Assembly: GCF_900107155.1 (NCBI RefSeq)
Contig: NZ_FNOX01000025.1
Coordinates: forward strand, 1 to 33,638
Source of the DNA: Pseudomonas salomonii
GTDB lineage: Bacteria > Pseudomonadota > Gammaproteobacteria > Pseudomonadales > Pseudomonadaceae
Direction of reading: 5' to 3'
Length of the DNA stretch: 33,638 bases
The notes beneath the pieces were generated by a model that saw nothing but the letters and a program-made list of their open reading frames with translations, was not told the origin of the DNA and made no database searches. The position numbers were made by a program, and so were the translations under genes. Every line of letters begins with the position of its first letter. Position 1 is the stretch's first letter. This document shows, in pieces, positions 1 through 7,548 of the stretch.

Positions 1-93
1 CTCTGCGTGGGAATGCCTCTTGTGACGCTCTGCGTCACGCTTTGGGACGCGGAGCGTCCGGGCTGCATTCCCACGCAGAGCGTGGGAACGATC
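1..93. repeat. Large inverted-repeat intergenic element (partial)
   Basis: This is a long imperfect inverted repeat. The outer arm CTCTGCGTGGGAATGC at the window start is matched by GCATTCCCACGCAGAG near 65-80, followed by CGTGGGAACGATC. An inner pair is built on GACGCTCTGCGTC and GACGCGGAGCGTC. The left end is cut by the window edge. A full copy lies at 19927-20047, showing the usual GATCGTTCCCACGC end. It is probably a non-coding element of the REP/MITE-like class common in pseudomonads; no function is visible. Confidence 0.85.
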
Positions 94-105
94 AACGGTG
101 TCAGG

Positions 106-1722
106 TCAGAACAATTGGGTGAACAGCCAGTACAGGCTGCCCGACAGCAGAATCGCCGCTGGTAATGTCAGCACCCAGGCCATCAGCAGATTGCGGATGG
201 TCTTCATCTGCAAGCCACCGCCATTGGCCACCATGGTGCCCGCCACACCCGAGGACAACACATGGGTAGTGGACACCGGCAGCCCGAACATATCCGCCGC
301 ACCGATGGTCAGCATCGCCACCGTCTCGGCCGAAGCGCCCTGGGCGTAAGTCAGGTGCGTCTTGCCGATCTTCTCGCCCACCGTGACCACGATGCGCTTC
401 CAGCCGACCATGGTGCCCAGCCCTAGCGCGATAGCCACGGCGATCTTCACCCACAGCGGGATAAAGCGCGTGGACGCGTCGATCTGGTCTTTGAACAGTT
501 TGAGCTTGCCTTGGGTGTCGGCGTCGAAGTTGCCGACCTTGCCCTTGTCCATCAGGCGGATGGTTTCACTGGTCAGGTACATGTCGTTACGCACGTTGCC
601 CACCGCTTCAGCGGGGACTTTGGCCAGGGAGCCGTAACCTTTGACTTCGTCACCAATCTGGCCGGCGAGAGCGGCGAGGGCCGGCACCAGGTCCGGGGTG
701 GCTTCCTTGGTGCGCACATAGGTCGAGAGAATCGGCCGTGGGTCGCCCGGTAATACTTGTGGTGCGCTTTTCACCAGTGCCACTTGGGTCACCTCAGCCA
801 CCGCAGCAAACTGCAAGGACTGTTCGGCAGGCATGGTGCGGTTCAGCGCGTACGCCATCGGCAGCGTACCCACCAGGATCAGCATGATCAGGCCCATGCC
901 TTTTTGCCCGTCGTTGGAGCCGTGGGCGAACGACACCCCGGTGCAGGTGGCGATCAATGCACCGCGAATCCACCACGGCGGCGGGGTGTCGCCCTTGGGC
1001 GCCTTGTACAGCGAGCGGTTTTTGACAAAGGCGCGCAGGGCCAGCAACAGCAGGGCGGCAAACGCGAAACCGATCAGCGGCGAGAGCAGCAGGGCGTAGC
1101 CGATCTTGGTGGCCTGGCTCCAATCCACACCGCTGGTGCCATCACGCCCGTGCATCAGGGCATTGGCGACGCCGACGCCGATGATCGAGCCGATCAACGT
1201 GTGCGACGACGAGGCCGGCAGGCCCAGCCACCAGGTGCCGAGGTTCCACAGGATCGCCGCGATCAGCAGCGCAAAAATCATGGCGAAGCCGGCCGAGGAA
1301 CCGACCTGCAAAATCAGCTCGACCGGCAGCAAGGCGATGATGCCGAATGCCACCGCGCCGCTGGACAGCAGCACGCCGAGGAAGTTGAAAAAGCCCGACC
1401 ACACCACCGCAAAATGCGGCGGCAGCGAGTTGGTGTAGATCACCGTCGCCACGGCGTTGGCGGTGTCGTGAAAGCCGTTGACGAACTCGAAACCCAGGGC
1501 GATCAACAGCGCCACGCCCAGCAGCAGGAACGGCGTCCAGGTGGTCACCACCGTGCCCAGTTCGTGCATGTCGTGCATCAGGCTGTAGGCGGTGAACAAC
1601 AAGCCCATGGCGAGCACGGCAAAGAAAATGATCACCGTGAGCAGGCCGGGTTTTTTATCCAGCCGGGGTTTGGGGTCTGCGGGTGAGACGACGTCGGAAG
1701 CAGTCAGGGAAGGGGTGGCCAT
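106..1722 (-). CDS. PiT-family inorganic phosphate transporter
   Basis: A 538-residue inner-membrane protein with many hydrophobic segments. It carries both duplicated PiT signatures: an N-terminal GFxFVNGFHDTANAVAT-like motif near residues 78-95 and a central GVSFAHGSNDGQKG motif near 260-275. The C-terminal AADMFGLPVSTTHVLSSG repeat also fits the family. PiT proteins import phosphate, usually as a metal-phosphate complex, driven by the proton gradient. The large soluble loop between about residues 310 and 430 separates the two membrane halves, as in family members of about 490-540 residues. The ATG start at 1722 follows a strong leader hairpin (1726-1753). No phoU-like partner gene is adjacent, so it appears monocistronic. 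The family call is secure; metal selectivity cannot be read from sequence. Confidence 0.95.
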   Translation of the reverse strand: MATPSLTASDVVSPADPKPRLDKKPGLLTVIIFFAVLAMGLLFTAYSLMHDMHELGTVVTTWTPFLLLGVALLIALGFEFVNGFHDTANAVATVIYTNSLPPHFAVVWSGFFNFLGVLLSSGAVAFGIIALLPVELILQVGSSAGFAMIFALLIAAILWNLGTWWLGLPASSSHTLIGSIIGVGVANALMHGRDGTSGVDWSQATKIGYALLLSPLIGFAFAALLLLALRAFVKNRSLYKAPKGDTPPPWWIRGALIATCTGVSFAHGSNDGQKGMGLIMLILVGTLPMAYALNRTMPAEQSLQFAAVAEVTQVALVKSAPQVLPGDPRPILSTYVRTKEATPDLVPALAALAGQIGDEVKGYGSLAKVPAEAVGNVRNDMYLTSETIRLMDKGKVGNFDADTQGKLKLFKDQIDASTRFIPLWVKIAVAIALGLGTMVGWKRIVVTVGEKIGKTHLTYAQGASAETVAMLTIGAADMFGLPVSTTHVLSSGVAGTMVANGGGLQMKTIRNLLMAWVLTLPAAILLSGSLYWLFTQLF

Positions 1723-1725
1723 GCC

Positions 1726-1753
1726 GGAGCATCCAGTGTGGGGAGGATGCTCC
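1726..1753 (-). promoter_or_regulatory. Leader hairpin directly upstream of the PiT start codon
   Basis: A perfect 9-bp stem (GGAGCATCC / GGATGCTCC) closes a 10-nt loop and ends three bases before the ATG at 1722. On the mRNA the 5' arm contains GGAG and the whole translation-initiation region is folded into the stem. It could restrict ribosome access or be a protein- or RNA-responsive leader. This is seen in the sequence only; a role is inferred. Confidence 0.5.
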
Positions 1754-1862
1754 TGATGATCATTGCAGAATGTTACAGAGATGCTGCGGCAGGTCAGTGT
1801 TTAAGGAATTGAGCCTACCGTTGATCTATAAAACCCCGCAAAGCTAATGTCAGAGTGCAATC

Positions 1863-1955
1863 AATGTGGGAGCTGGCTTGCCTGCGATAGCGGTGTATCA
1901 GGCAACAAAAAGTTGGCGGGTAGATAGCCATCGCAGGCAAGCCAGCTCCCACATT
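1863..1955. repeat. REP pair (BIME-like)
   Basis: Two inverted REP units face each other. AATGTGGGAGCTGGCTTGCC at the left is mirrored by GGCAAGCCAGCTCCCACATT at the right, separated by about 50 bases. The element lies between the 3' end of zntB and the upstream region of the phosphate transporter gene. It belongs to the same family as the elements at 16019-16050, 17277-17369 and 20098-20127. Confidence 0.9.
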
Positions 1956-1971
1956 TTGACTGTGTTTCAAT

Positions 1972-2994
1972 TCAATAGTCTTTGCGCTTACGGAACGCCC
2001 AGCGCCCGGCAATCAAGGTAAACGTCGCCACCAGCGCCACCAGGATCCAGAACCCTTCCGGGTCGGTGGAAAGCGGCACGCCGCCCACGTTCATGCCGAA
2101 AAAACCGGCGATGATATTGATCGGCAACGCCAACACCGTCACCACCGTGAGGGTAAACAGCGTGCGGTTGCTTTGTTCGTTGAGGTTGGCGGCGATTTCT
2201 TCCTGCAACAGCTTGATGCGTTCGCCCAGGGCCGTGAGGTCGTTGATGATCAGCGCAAACTCCTCGGTGGATTTGCGCAACTCCTTCACGTCCTCTTTTT
2301 GCAGCCACTGCGGCGGGCGGTTCAGCAGGCGCAGCAGTGAGCCCGGCTCCAGTGCCAGCAGGCGTTGCAGGCGCACCAGCACCCGGCGCGCAGCCCCCAG
2401 TTCGGCGCGGTTGGTGGACAGGCGTGAGGACAGCAACTGGTCTTCGATATGGTCGACGCTGAGACTGGTTTTACGCACGATCTGCGTGAGCACTTCGCCT
2501 TGGTCGCGCAGCAAATGCACCAACAGTTCCAGCGGCGAGCGAAAGCGTTCACCGGCCTTCACCGACGAGCGCAATTTATCCACCGAGTGCAACGGTTGCA
2601 GGCGTGCGCTCACCAGCAAACGGCTGCGGGCGCACACCCACAGGGTGGAGATATCCGACGAAACCATGCTGCTGAAGTTGAACACCACGTCGTTGACCAC
2701 CGCCAGCAAGGCCGAGTCGACGTGTTCGATACGGGTGGAGCGCGAGCCTTCGTGCAGGGCTTCGAAAAACTCGTCGGGCAATGACAGGTTGGCCTGCATC
2801 CAGCGCTCGCAGGCGGCGTGGGCCAGGTTCAGGTGCAGCCACAGGAATTCTTCCGGGTCTTGCGGCGCTTTTAACGCCGCCAGCGCGGTCGCTGAATCAA
2901 TCTGCTCGCCCTTTTCACCGGGCCGAAAACGAAAACCGTAAAGCAAGCCAAACAGATCGGGATCCTGGTGGCTGTGGTCGATGCTGTGGTTCAT
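1972..2994 (-). CDS. zntB: CorA-family zinc transporter (ZntB-like)
   Basis: A 340-residue CorA/ZntB-family protein. A long, mostly helical cytoplasmic N-terminal domain (about 1-270) is followed by two C-terminal membrane helices. The family-defining GMN motif sits in GMNVGGVP at the end of the first helix (near residue 298), and the protein ends in a basic tail (RKRKDY), as ZntB and CorA do. ZntB homologues form pentamers and move Zn2+ across the inner membrane; E. coli ZntB has been linked first to efflux and later to proton-coupled uptake, so direction is uncertain. The GMN context (GMNVGG) and the length favour ZntB over CorA, but the two are hard to separate by eye. It is transcribed alone, with a REP pair downstream and the PepSY gene's terminator upstream. 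Confidence 0.88.
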   Translation of the reverse strand: MNHSIDHSHQDPDLFGLLYGFRFRPGEKGEQIDSATALAALKAPQDPEEFLWLHLNLAHAACERWMQANLSLPDEFFEALHEGSRSTRIEHVDSALLAVVNDVVFNFSSMVSSDISTLWVCARSRLLVSARLQPLHSVDKLRSSVKAGERFRSPLELLVHLLRDQGEVLTQIVRKTSLSVDHIEDQLLSSRLSTNRAELGAARRVLVRLQRLLALEPGSLLRLLNRPPQWLQKEDVKELRKSTEEFALIINDLTALGERIKLLQEEIAANLNEQSNRTLFTLTVVTVLALPINIIAGFFGMNVGGVPLSTDPEGFWILVALVATFTLIAGRWAFRKRKDY

Positions 2995-3174
2995 GGCGGC
3001 TCGCAGAGAAAGCGCCTGTAGGACGTTTCACAGGTTCGCGTGGGCGAATCATTGCAAGGCGTGATGACGATTTTGTGACAATTTGAAAACTCGCTCAGCG
3101 GATTTTCCAGGCCCAGGCCTGCGCTTTGTCGGTGTAATGTGATTAACCCTTCGGGATGGCTGGCGAGCAGGCAT

Positions 3175-3213
3175 AAAAAAACCGCGCCACTTTAAACGTG
3201 GCGCGGTTTTTTT
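3175..3213 (-). terminator. Rho-independent terminator downstream of the PepSY gene
   Basis: A GC-rich stem (ACCGCGCCAC / GTGGCGCGGT) with a short TTTAAAC loop is flanked by A and T runs on both sides, so it could work in either direction. It lies 11 bases past the PepSY stop codon on the minus strand. Confidence 0.92.
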
Positions 3214-3223
3214 AAACCATGAC

Positions 3224-3529
3224 TCAGGTGTCCAGTTTGTCTTCCAGTACGGCGCCGGTCTTGGCGTCGAGCTTCACTTCAAAGCGTTTGCCGGCGGTGT
3301 CGGTCAGGTCAACTTCGTACACCAGTACACCATTGTTGTGGTCCAGCTCGGTGTCGGTGATGCTGGCACCGGCGTGTTTGGCCACGGCGGCGGCGTTGAG
3401 TTTTTCGAACGGCATCACGGCGCCGGACTTGAGCAAACCTTCAATGTGGTCAGGGCGAACATCCGCCTGGGCCAACCCGGCAGTTAGGGTCAGGGCGGTG
3501 GCGGCGAACAGGGCGGTCAGGGTTTTCAT
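3224..3529 (-). CDS. Small periplasmic PepSY-domain protein
   Basis: A 101-residue protein with a clear signal peptide (MKTLTALFAATALTLTAGLAQA, cleavage likely after residue 22) and a single PepSY domain over the remainder. The C-terminal part has the typical pattern YEVDLTDTAGKRFEVKLDAKTGAVL. PepSY proteins are small periplasmic or membrane-anchored modules thought to modulate proteases or sensor proteins; the exact role of stand-alone versions is unknown. In Gammaproteobacteria such genes are often controlled by PmrA/QseB-type two-component systems. A matching direct repeat lies 56 bases upstream of this start (3585-3601), but no sensor or regulator gene is adjacent. The family assignment is firm and the function open. 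Confidence 0.9.
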   Translation of the reverse strand: MKTLTALFAATALTLTAGLAQADVRPDHIEGLLKSGAVMPFEKLNAAAVAKHAGASITDTELDHNNGVLVYEVDLTDTAGKRFEVKLDAKTGAVLEDKLDT

Positions 3530-3584
3530 AGTGTGTGTCCTTCTTCGGTGAGCTGTTTAAGTGGCGCCAGATTAACCAGCGCAA

Positions 3585-3601
3585 CTTAATTCATCCTTAA
3601 T
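3585..3601. promoter_or_regulatory. PmrA/QseB-type direct repeat upstream of the PepSY gene
   Basis: CTTAAT-TCATC-CTTAAT is an exact 6-bp direct repeat with a 5-bp spacer, which matches the known PmrA-box form (YTTAAK-N5-YTTAAK). It lies 56 bases from the PepSY start codon, the right place for an activator site. The regulator itself is not in the window, so the link rests on the motif. Confidence 0.55.
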
Positions 3602-3625
3602 GGCGCAATGACACCCACCAATTAC

Positions 3626-4753
3626 TCAGTAGCCGTTGTCCTTGAGCAGGTCCTGCACGCTCGACGAAGGCCAGCGCTTGTAGAACTTCAGCAGTTCGGC
3701 GGCGCGGTTGGTGAAGATGCCGTCAACGCCGGCCTTCATGACTTTTTCGAAGTCCACCGGCTCATCGACGGTGTAGACGTGCACCAGCAGGCCTTTGTCG
3801 TGGGTCAGCTTGTTCATTTCAGGCTTGACCAGGTCGGTGTAGCTCTGGTCGCCATGGTTGGTCAGCTCGGCCGAAGGGCCGGTGCCGATGGCGCCGAGGC
3901 TCTTGGCTTCGTCCACCCATTTTTCGAACTCGGCGGCGTCTTTTGGCTCTTGCTTGGCATAGTAGGCGGCCTTGGTGGTTTCGCCGGATTCGGCGAAGGT
4001 TTGTGCCGATTTAGGCTCGATGCTGCCTGGGCCGACCCACAACAGCAGGATTTTCGGGGTGTTGGGCATTTCTTTTTGCAGCTCTTTCAAGCTGTCTTTT
4101 TCAAACGTCTGCAGCACCACGCGGCCTCTTCCCTGGCCCACGCCGGTGTTGCTCTTGCCCAGCTTGGAACCGGCGGAGCTCAACCAGCCTTTATCCAGCA
4201 GCTTGTTTTTCAGGTCGGCTTCGATGCCCGGGAACTGCTTGGGCTCCTTGGTCTCGATGTACAGGCCAGGTTTGTGCTGCGGGTTGCCTTCGGCGATCTT
4301 GATGATCTCGTCCAGGCTCTGGATTTTCAGGCCGACAAACGCCGGGCGGGCGCGGTCCGGGTAGGCGGCGTTGAACCAGCTGCCGGCGTCCAGGGTGCGC
4401 AGTTCGGCCCAAGTGAACTCGTTGGCCGGGGCGTCTTTACGCTCGGGGAACTTGGTGGCCACGTCGGTGGTGCGTTGCAGGTTGTTGTCGTGCAAGGCGA
4501 ACAGCACGCCGTCTTTACTGCGTTGCAGGTCCATTTCCAGGTAGTCGGCACCCAGGTCGCGGGCGAGCTTGTAGGAAGCGGCGGTGGATTCGGGGGCGTC
4601 GTAGGATGCGCCACGGTGAGCAATGACAGCCGGGTACGGAATGCCTTCGTTTGTCGCCAATTCAGCCGGGCTGATCGGGTCGGCAGCCTGTGCCTGACCA
4701 AGGCCGAGCATCAGAGCGAGCAGCAGGGCGCTCTTGGTAAACGTAACAGGCAT
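3626..4753 (-). CDS. glpQ: Periplasmic glycerophosphodiester phosphodiesterase
   Basis: A GDPD-family enzyme that hydrolyses glycerophosphodiesters to glycerol-3-phosphate and an alcohol in the periplasm. I choose the ATG at 4753 (375 residues), not the upstream ATG at 4804: it follows an AAAGGA ribosome site at good spacing and opens a classic signal peptide (residues 1-24, ending AQAADP). The catalytic motif is complete: His46-Arg47-Gly48 (AHRGAS), Glu73 and Asp75 in EMDLQ, and His88 in LHD. The length matches secreted GlpQ (about 360-380 residues) rather than the short cytosolic UgpQ. It is monocistronic and divergent from the small conserved gene at 4985. No clear Pho box was found in the shared intergenic region. 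Confidence 0.93.
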   Translation of the reverse strand: MPVTFTKSALLLALMLGLGQAQAADPISPAELATNEGIPYPAVIAHRGASYDAPESTAASYKLARDLGADYLEMDLQRSKDGVLFALHDNNLQRTTDVATKFPERKDAPANEFTWAELRTLDAGSWFNAAYPDRARPAFVGLKIQSLDEIIKIAEGNPQHKPGLYIETKEPKQFPGIEADLKNKLLDKGWLSSAGSKLGKSNTGVGQGRGRVVLQTFEKDSLKELQKEMPNTPKILLLWVGPGSIEPKSAQTFAESGETTKAAYYAKQEPKDAAEFEKWVDEAKSLGAIGTGPSAELTNHGDQSYTDLVKPEMNKLTHDKGLLVHVYTVDEPVDFEKVMKAGVDGIFTNRAAELLKFYKRWPSSSVQDLLKDNGY

Positions 4754-4984
4754 ATGCGAAGTCCTTTCGTGGAGGTAACTTTGAGAAGGCGTCCTTTTTA
4801 ACAATTGATTGCGAAAGGCGCTATCACCAAACCGACATTAAGGTACTCACGAGGCTATTTTTGGGCTTTTTTGTGCTGCGTTGCAGTATTCTTGGCTGAA
4901 GCTGCCCCGTCAGAGGGCAGTAATTTCTGCCACGCGTGTAAACCATCTTTCCAGTCCCTGTGGGACTTTTCAGTGAGGTTTACC

Positions 4985-5308
4985 ATGCGCATCACTTCCG
5001 AGCTTATCTGCCAGGCCGCCGACCAACTCCAGGGTTTTGTCGGCCTTAACCGCAAAACCGGCCACTACATCGTGCGTTTCAGCGAAGACGCCTTCGGCAT
5101 GGACGTGGCCGATGACGGCATCATCCCCACCGCCGAATTCGTCTGGCTGCCGGCCGCCGACCACACCATGACCCTGTCGCGCGAGCGCCTGCAGTTGCTG
5201 CTGGACCAGAATATCGATGACCGAATCAACATCACCGAGCCGTTGCGCGTGTATATGCGCCGGGTGGAGATCCCGCAGATCAGCGCGTTGCGCAGTTTGG
5301 TGAGTTAG
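4985..5308 (+). CDS. Conserved small protein of unknown function
   Basis: A 107-residue acidic soluble protein starting at the ATG at 4985, preceded by GTGAGG at 9 bases. The open frame extends upstream to 4805, but that part is low-complexity and lacks a ribosome site. The sequence (MRITSELICQAADQL...) resembles a pseudomonad-conserved family I cannot name. No signal peptide, membrane segment or catalytic motif is visible. It has a regular pattern of predicted strands followed by a C-terminal helix with LQLLLDQNIDDRINI. It stands alone between glpQ (divergent) and a REP pair. Gene reality is well supported by codon use; function is unknown. Confidence 0.8.
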   Translation: MRITSELICQAADQLQGFVGLNRKTGHYIVRFSEDAFGMDVADDGIIPTAEFVWLPAADHTMTLSRERLQLLLDQNIDDRINITEPLRVYMRRVEIPQISALRSLVS

Positions 5309-5329
5309 GTCCAGGCAAGTGGAGATCAA

Positions 5330-5422
5330 CCTGTGGGAGCGGGCTTGCTCGCGAATGCGGTGGGTCAGTTGCAGATGAATTGACTGACACACCGCATTCG
5401 CGAGCAAGCCCGCTCCCACAGG
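5330..5422. repeat. REP pair, GAGCGGGCTTGCTCGCG subtype
   Basis: Inverted units CCTGTGGGAGCGGGCTTGCT and AGCAAGCCCGCTCCCACAGG are separated by an A/T-richer centre, and the inner arms (CGCGAATGCGGTG / CACCGCATTCGCG) also pair. This is a second REP sequence subtype, distinct from the GAGCTGGCTTGCC copies elsewhere in the window. It lies between two convergent genes. Confidence 0.9.
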
Positions 5423-5450
5423 GTTTTGCAGGGGGGCTTGAGGCTGTGTT

Positions 5451-5771
5451 TCAACGCTGGAAAGTGTAAGCCCGCTCCACCTTGCACACGCGTGTATGAA
5501 ACGCCAAATACCAATGGGCGCGGCCTTGTTCGCGTACTTGGCTGTGTTCGGCCTGTAGCTTCCAGGCCAGAATCGCCGCTTCGCTGGCCCAGTAGGAAAC
5601 GGTGATGCCCAAGCCGTCTTCCCGCGCCGACTCAACACCCAGAAACCCCGGTTGCTCGCGCGCCAGTTCCAGCATGCGCGTGGCGGCCTGGCCATAGCCT
5701 TGATCGTCTTCGGTACGCAACGAGCTGAAAATCACTGCGTAATAGGGTGGGGCGGGCGTGTTGGCGATCAT
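5451..5771 (-). CDS. Antibiotic biosynthesis monooxygenase (ABM) fold protein
   Basis: A 106-residue dimeric ferredoxin-like (ABM/DUF718-type) protein. The pattern YYAVIFSSLRTEDDQGYGQAA followed by PGFLGVESARE, ITVSYWASEAAILAWK and a late WY is typical of small ABM proteins such as YczJ and YgiN relatives. These include heme- or quinone-related oxygenases and many members with no assigned substrate. Its ATG overlaps the stop codon of the upstream amidotransferase-like gene (ATGA, 4-nt overlap), so the two are almost certainly cotranscribed and translationally coupled. The substrate cannot be inferred. Confidence 0.85.
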   Translation of the reverse strand: MIANTPAPPYYAVIFSSLRTEDDQGYGQAATRMLELAREQPGFLGVESAREDGLGITVSYWASEAAILAWKLQAEHSQVREQGRAHWYLAFHTRVCKVERAYTFQR

Positions 5772-6475
5772 ACCGATTGCGCCTGGCAGGCGTTGAGCAG
5801 GGCAACCGCCAGTGGCGGCGTAAGCCCTTTAAGTGCCGCGCGTTCGGGCTGAAACAAGGTAGCGACGAAAAACGGGTGGTCCAGCAGTTCGACGGCGCGC
5901 AGATCGCCCGCCGAATCGTGGCCGCTGGGGATCAGGTCGCCTTCGAGCAACGCATGGGCGAACGCGGGGTTGATGCCGTAGCTGCAACGGTAACCTTCGT
6001 GGGTGTCCAGGCTGGCGTAGGCCTCGGCGATGCGTGTGTAGGGCATCAGGCGGATGCTGCCGGTGGCCTCGACCAGGGAACACGCCAGCGGCGTGATAAC
6101 CGCGCGCTGGGCCTCGGGCGCCAGTTCGCCATGCTCCGCATCCGTCCAGCCGAGCACGTTGCGGGCATATTCGATGACCGCGTGTTGAAAACCACCGCAG
6201 GTGCCCAGGAAGGGGCGTTTTTGCTCGCGGGCAAAACGAATCGCCCGCAGTGCGCCGTCGGCATCACGGTAGGGGCTGGCGGGCACGCACCAGAAGCCGT
6301 CGAAGGCATGCAGTTCGGTAGCCGGGGTGATCGAGTCGGTCGCCAGCCAGTGCAACTGCACGTTCAGGCCCAAGGTGTCGGCAGCCTGTTGCAGCGCCAC
6401 GGGAATGGCCTGGTGGGCCGTTACGTCAGGGTTGTAATCACCGATCAGGGCGAGGTGCAGCAGGGTGGTTTTCAT
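5768..6475 (-). CDS. CTP-synthase C-terminal-region-like glutamine amidotransferase homologue
   Basis: A 235-residue class-I glutamine amidotransferase-like protein, close to what databases call CTP synthase C-terminal region-related (seleno)protein. The nucleophile elbow is intact: Cys93 in FLGTCGGFQHAVIEYARN. However, the position of the catalytic His in the usual FHPE motif is Gln209 (TLFQPER), so the standard Cys-His-Glu triad is incomplete. It lacks the N-terminal synthase domain of PyrG, so it is not a CTP synthase. I choose the ATG at 6475, nine bases inside the longest frame, because GGGAT lies about 8 bases upstream. It forms an operon with the ABM gene and is divergent from a LysR gene, which is the likely regulator. 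The reaction is unknown. Confidence 0.82.
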   Translation of the reverse strand: MKTTLLHLALIGDYNPDVTAHQAIPVALQQAADTLGLNVQLHWLATDSITPATELHAFDGFWCVPASPYRDADGALRAIRFAREQKRPFLGTCGGFQHAVIEYARNVLGWTDAEHGELAPEAQRAVITPLACSLVEATGSIRLMPYTRIAEAYASLDTHEGYRCSYGINPAFAHALLEGDLIPSGHDSAGDLRAVELLDHPFFVATLFQPERAALKGLTPPLAVALLNACQAQSV

Positions 6476-6520
6476 CGTGTACATCCCATGGCTTGTGGTG
6501 TCCTGGGGCTCACTATAGAT

Positions 6521-6533
6521 TGGCGCTCACGCA
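6521..6533. promoter_or_regulatory. Possible LysR-type operator between divergent genes
   Basis: TGGCGCTCACGCA has T-N11-A form with partial dyad symmetry (GGCG / CGC). It lies in the 80-base gap between the amidotransferase-like gene and the LysR gene. LysR regulators typically bind such sites. The motif is weak and would occur by chance fairly often. Confidence 0.3.
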
Positions 6534-6555
6534 ATCAAAATTGGCGTTTGCCCAC

Positions 6556-7434
6556 ATGCTCAATGCAGCCGCGCACTATCAACTGGATTACCCGGACCTG
6601 TCGCTGATTCTCGCCCTGGTGCGTGGCGGCACCTTGGCGCGGGCGGCGGCGCTGCTGCGGGTGGACGTGTCCACGGTGTTCCGTGCGGTGCGAAGGCTGG
6701 AGGCGGCGCTGGGCCAGACCTTGTTCGAAAAAAGCCGCGCCGGCTACCTGCCCACCAGTTTGGCCAGCCACCTGGCGCAGCAGGCCGAACAGGCCGAGCA
6801 GGCGCTGGAAGCTGCGCGCATCGGGGTGGAGCAGGGCGGCGAAGTGATCAGCGGCACCGTGCGCCTGACCTGCACCGACTCGGTGTTGCAGGGTTTGCTG
6901 TTGCCGGCGCTGGCGCAGTTCATGCCGGCTTACCCGGCGTTGACCCTGGAATTGAGCACGTCCAATGATTTTGCCAACCTCAGCCGCCGCGACGCGGACA
7001 TTGCCCTGCGCCTGACCAGGACGCCGCCGGAGCACCTGGTGGGCCGCCGCCTGGGCAGCGTGGCTTATCAGGTGTGCGCCAGCGCCGGTTATGCCCGCCA
7101 AAACCAGGGGCGTGAGTTGGCCGAACTGGCGTGGATCGCGCCGGATGACTTTTTGCCCGATCACTCCACCGTGGCCTGGCGGCGTGAACACCTGCCGGGC
7201 GTGCGCCCCAGTTATCGCTGTAACAGCATGTTGTCGGTCGCCGAGTTGGTGCGGGCAGGGTTGGGCGTGGCAGCGTTGCCGGACTTTCTGTTGCAAGAGG
7301 GTTTGCAACCGCTCGGCCCCGCGCTGGCAGGGCGTGAGACCGCGCTGTGGTTGCTGACGCGCCCGGACTGCCGGGCACTGCGTTCGGTGGTGACCTTGTT
7401 TGATGAGTTGGGGCGGCATATCCGGCTGCCTTGA
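6556..7434 (+). CDS. LysR-family transcriptional regulator
   Basis: A 292-residue LysR-type regulator. The N-terminal winged helix-turn-helix is seen at about residues 10-68 (LSLILALVRGGTLARAAALLRVDVSTVFRAVRRLE), followed by the linker helix and an effector-binding domain of periplasmic-binding-protein fold to the end. I choose the ATG at 6556, because the open frame upstream overlaps the intergenic region and gives an implausible N-terminus. The DNA-recognition segment, with VDVSTVFRAVRRLEAALG, is typical of the subgroup that controls a divergent neighbour. The likely target is the amidotransferase-like/ABM operon; the inducer is unknown. Confidence 0.92.
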   Translation: MLNAAAHYQLDYPDLSLILALVRGGTLARAAALLRVDVSTVFRAVRRLEAALGQTLFEKSRAGYLPTSLASHLAQQAEQAEQALEAARIGVEQGGEVISGTVRLTCTDSVLQGLLLPALAQFMPAYPALTLELSTSNDFANLSRRDADIALRLTRTPPEHLVGRRLGSVAYQVCASAGYARQNQGRELAELAWIAPDDFLPDHSTVAWRREHLPGVRPSYRCNSMLSVAELVRAGLGVAALPDFLLQEGLQPLGPALAGRETALWLLTRPDCRALRSVVTLFDELGRHIRLP

Positions 7435-7468
7435 GCCGGGCTGTCAGCCAAGGATGGACCGGATACCT

Positions 7469-7507
7469 GTGGCGAGGGAGCTTGTTGTGGCAAGCCCGCT
7501 CGCCACA
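7469..7507. repeat. Compact REP-like hairpin
   Basis: TGTGGCGAGGGAGCTTG and CAAGCCCGCTCGCCACA form a near-perfect stem around a 5-nt TTGTGG-type loop. It is a third REP subtype (GGCGAG core) and lies between the convergent LysR and DUF1003 genes, where it could act as a bidirectional transcript end. Confidence 0.8.
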
Positions 7508-7548
7508 ACAAGCCTGCCAGCCCCAGGAGAGCTCCTCTGGCAGACGTT

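Noticed and set aside
1754..1800. A Pho-box-like direct repeat (CTGTAAC, CTGCAAT) upstream of the PiT gene
   Set aside because: The repeat period is 10 rather than 11 bases and both halves diverge from CTGTCAT, so it is not convincing.
3608..4801. A 397-codon plus-strand frame opposite glpQ
   Set aside because: It mirrors glpQ codon structure; glpQ has a signal peptide and a complete catalytic motif.
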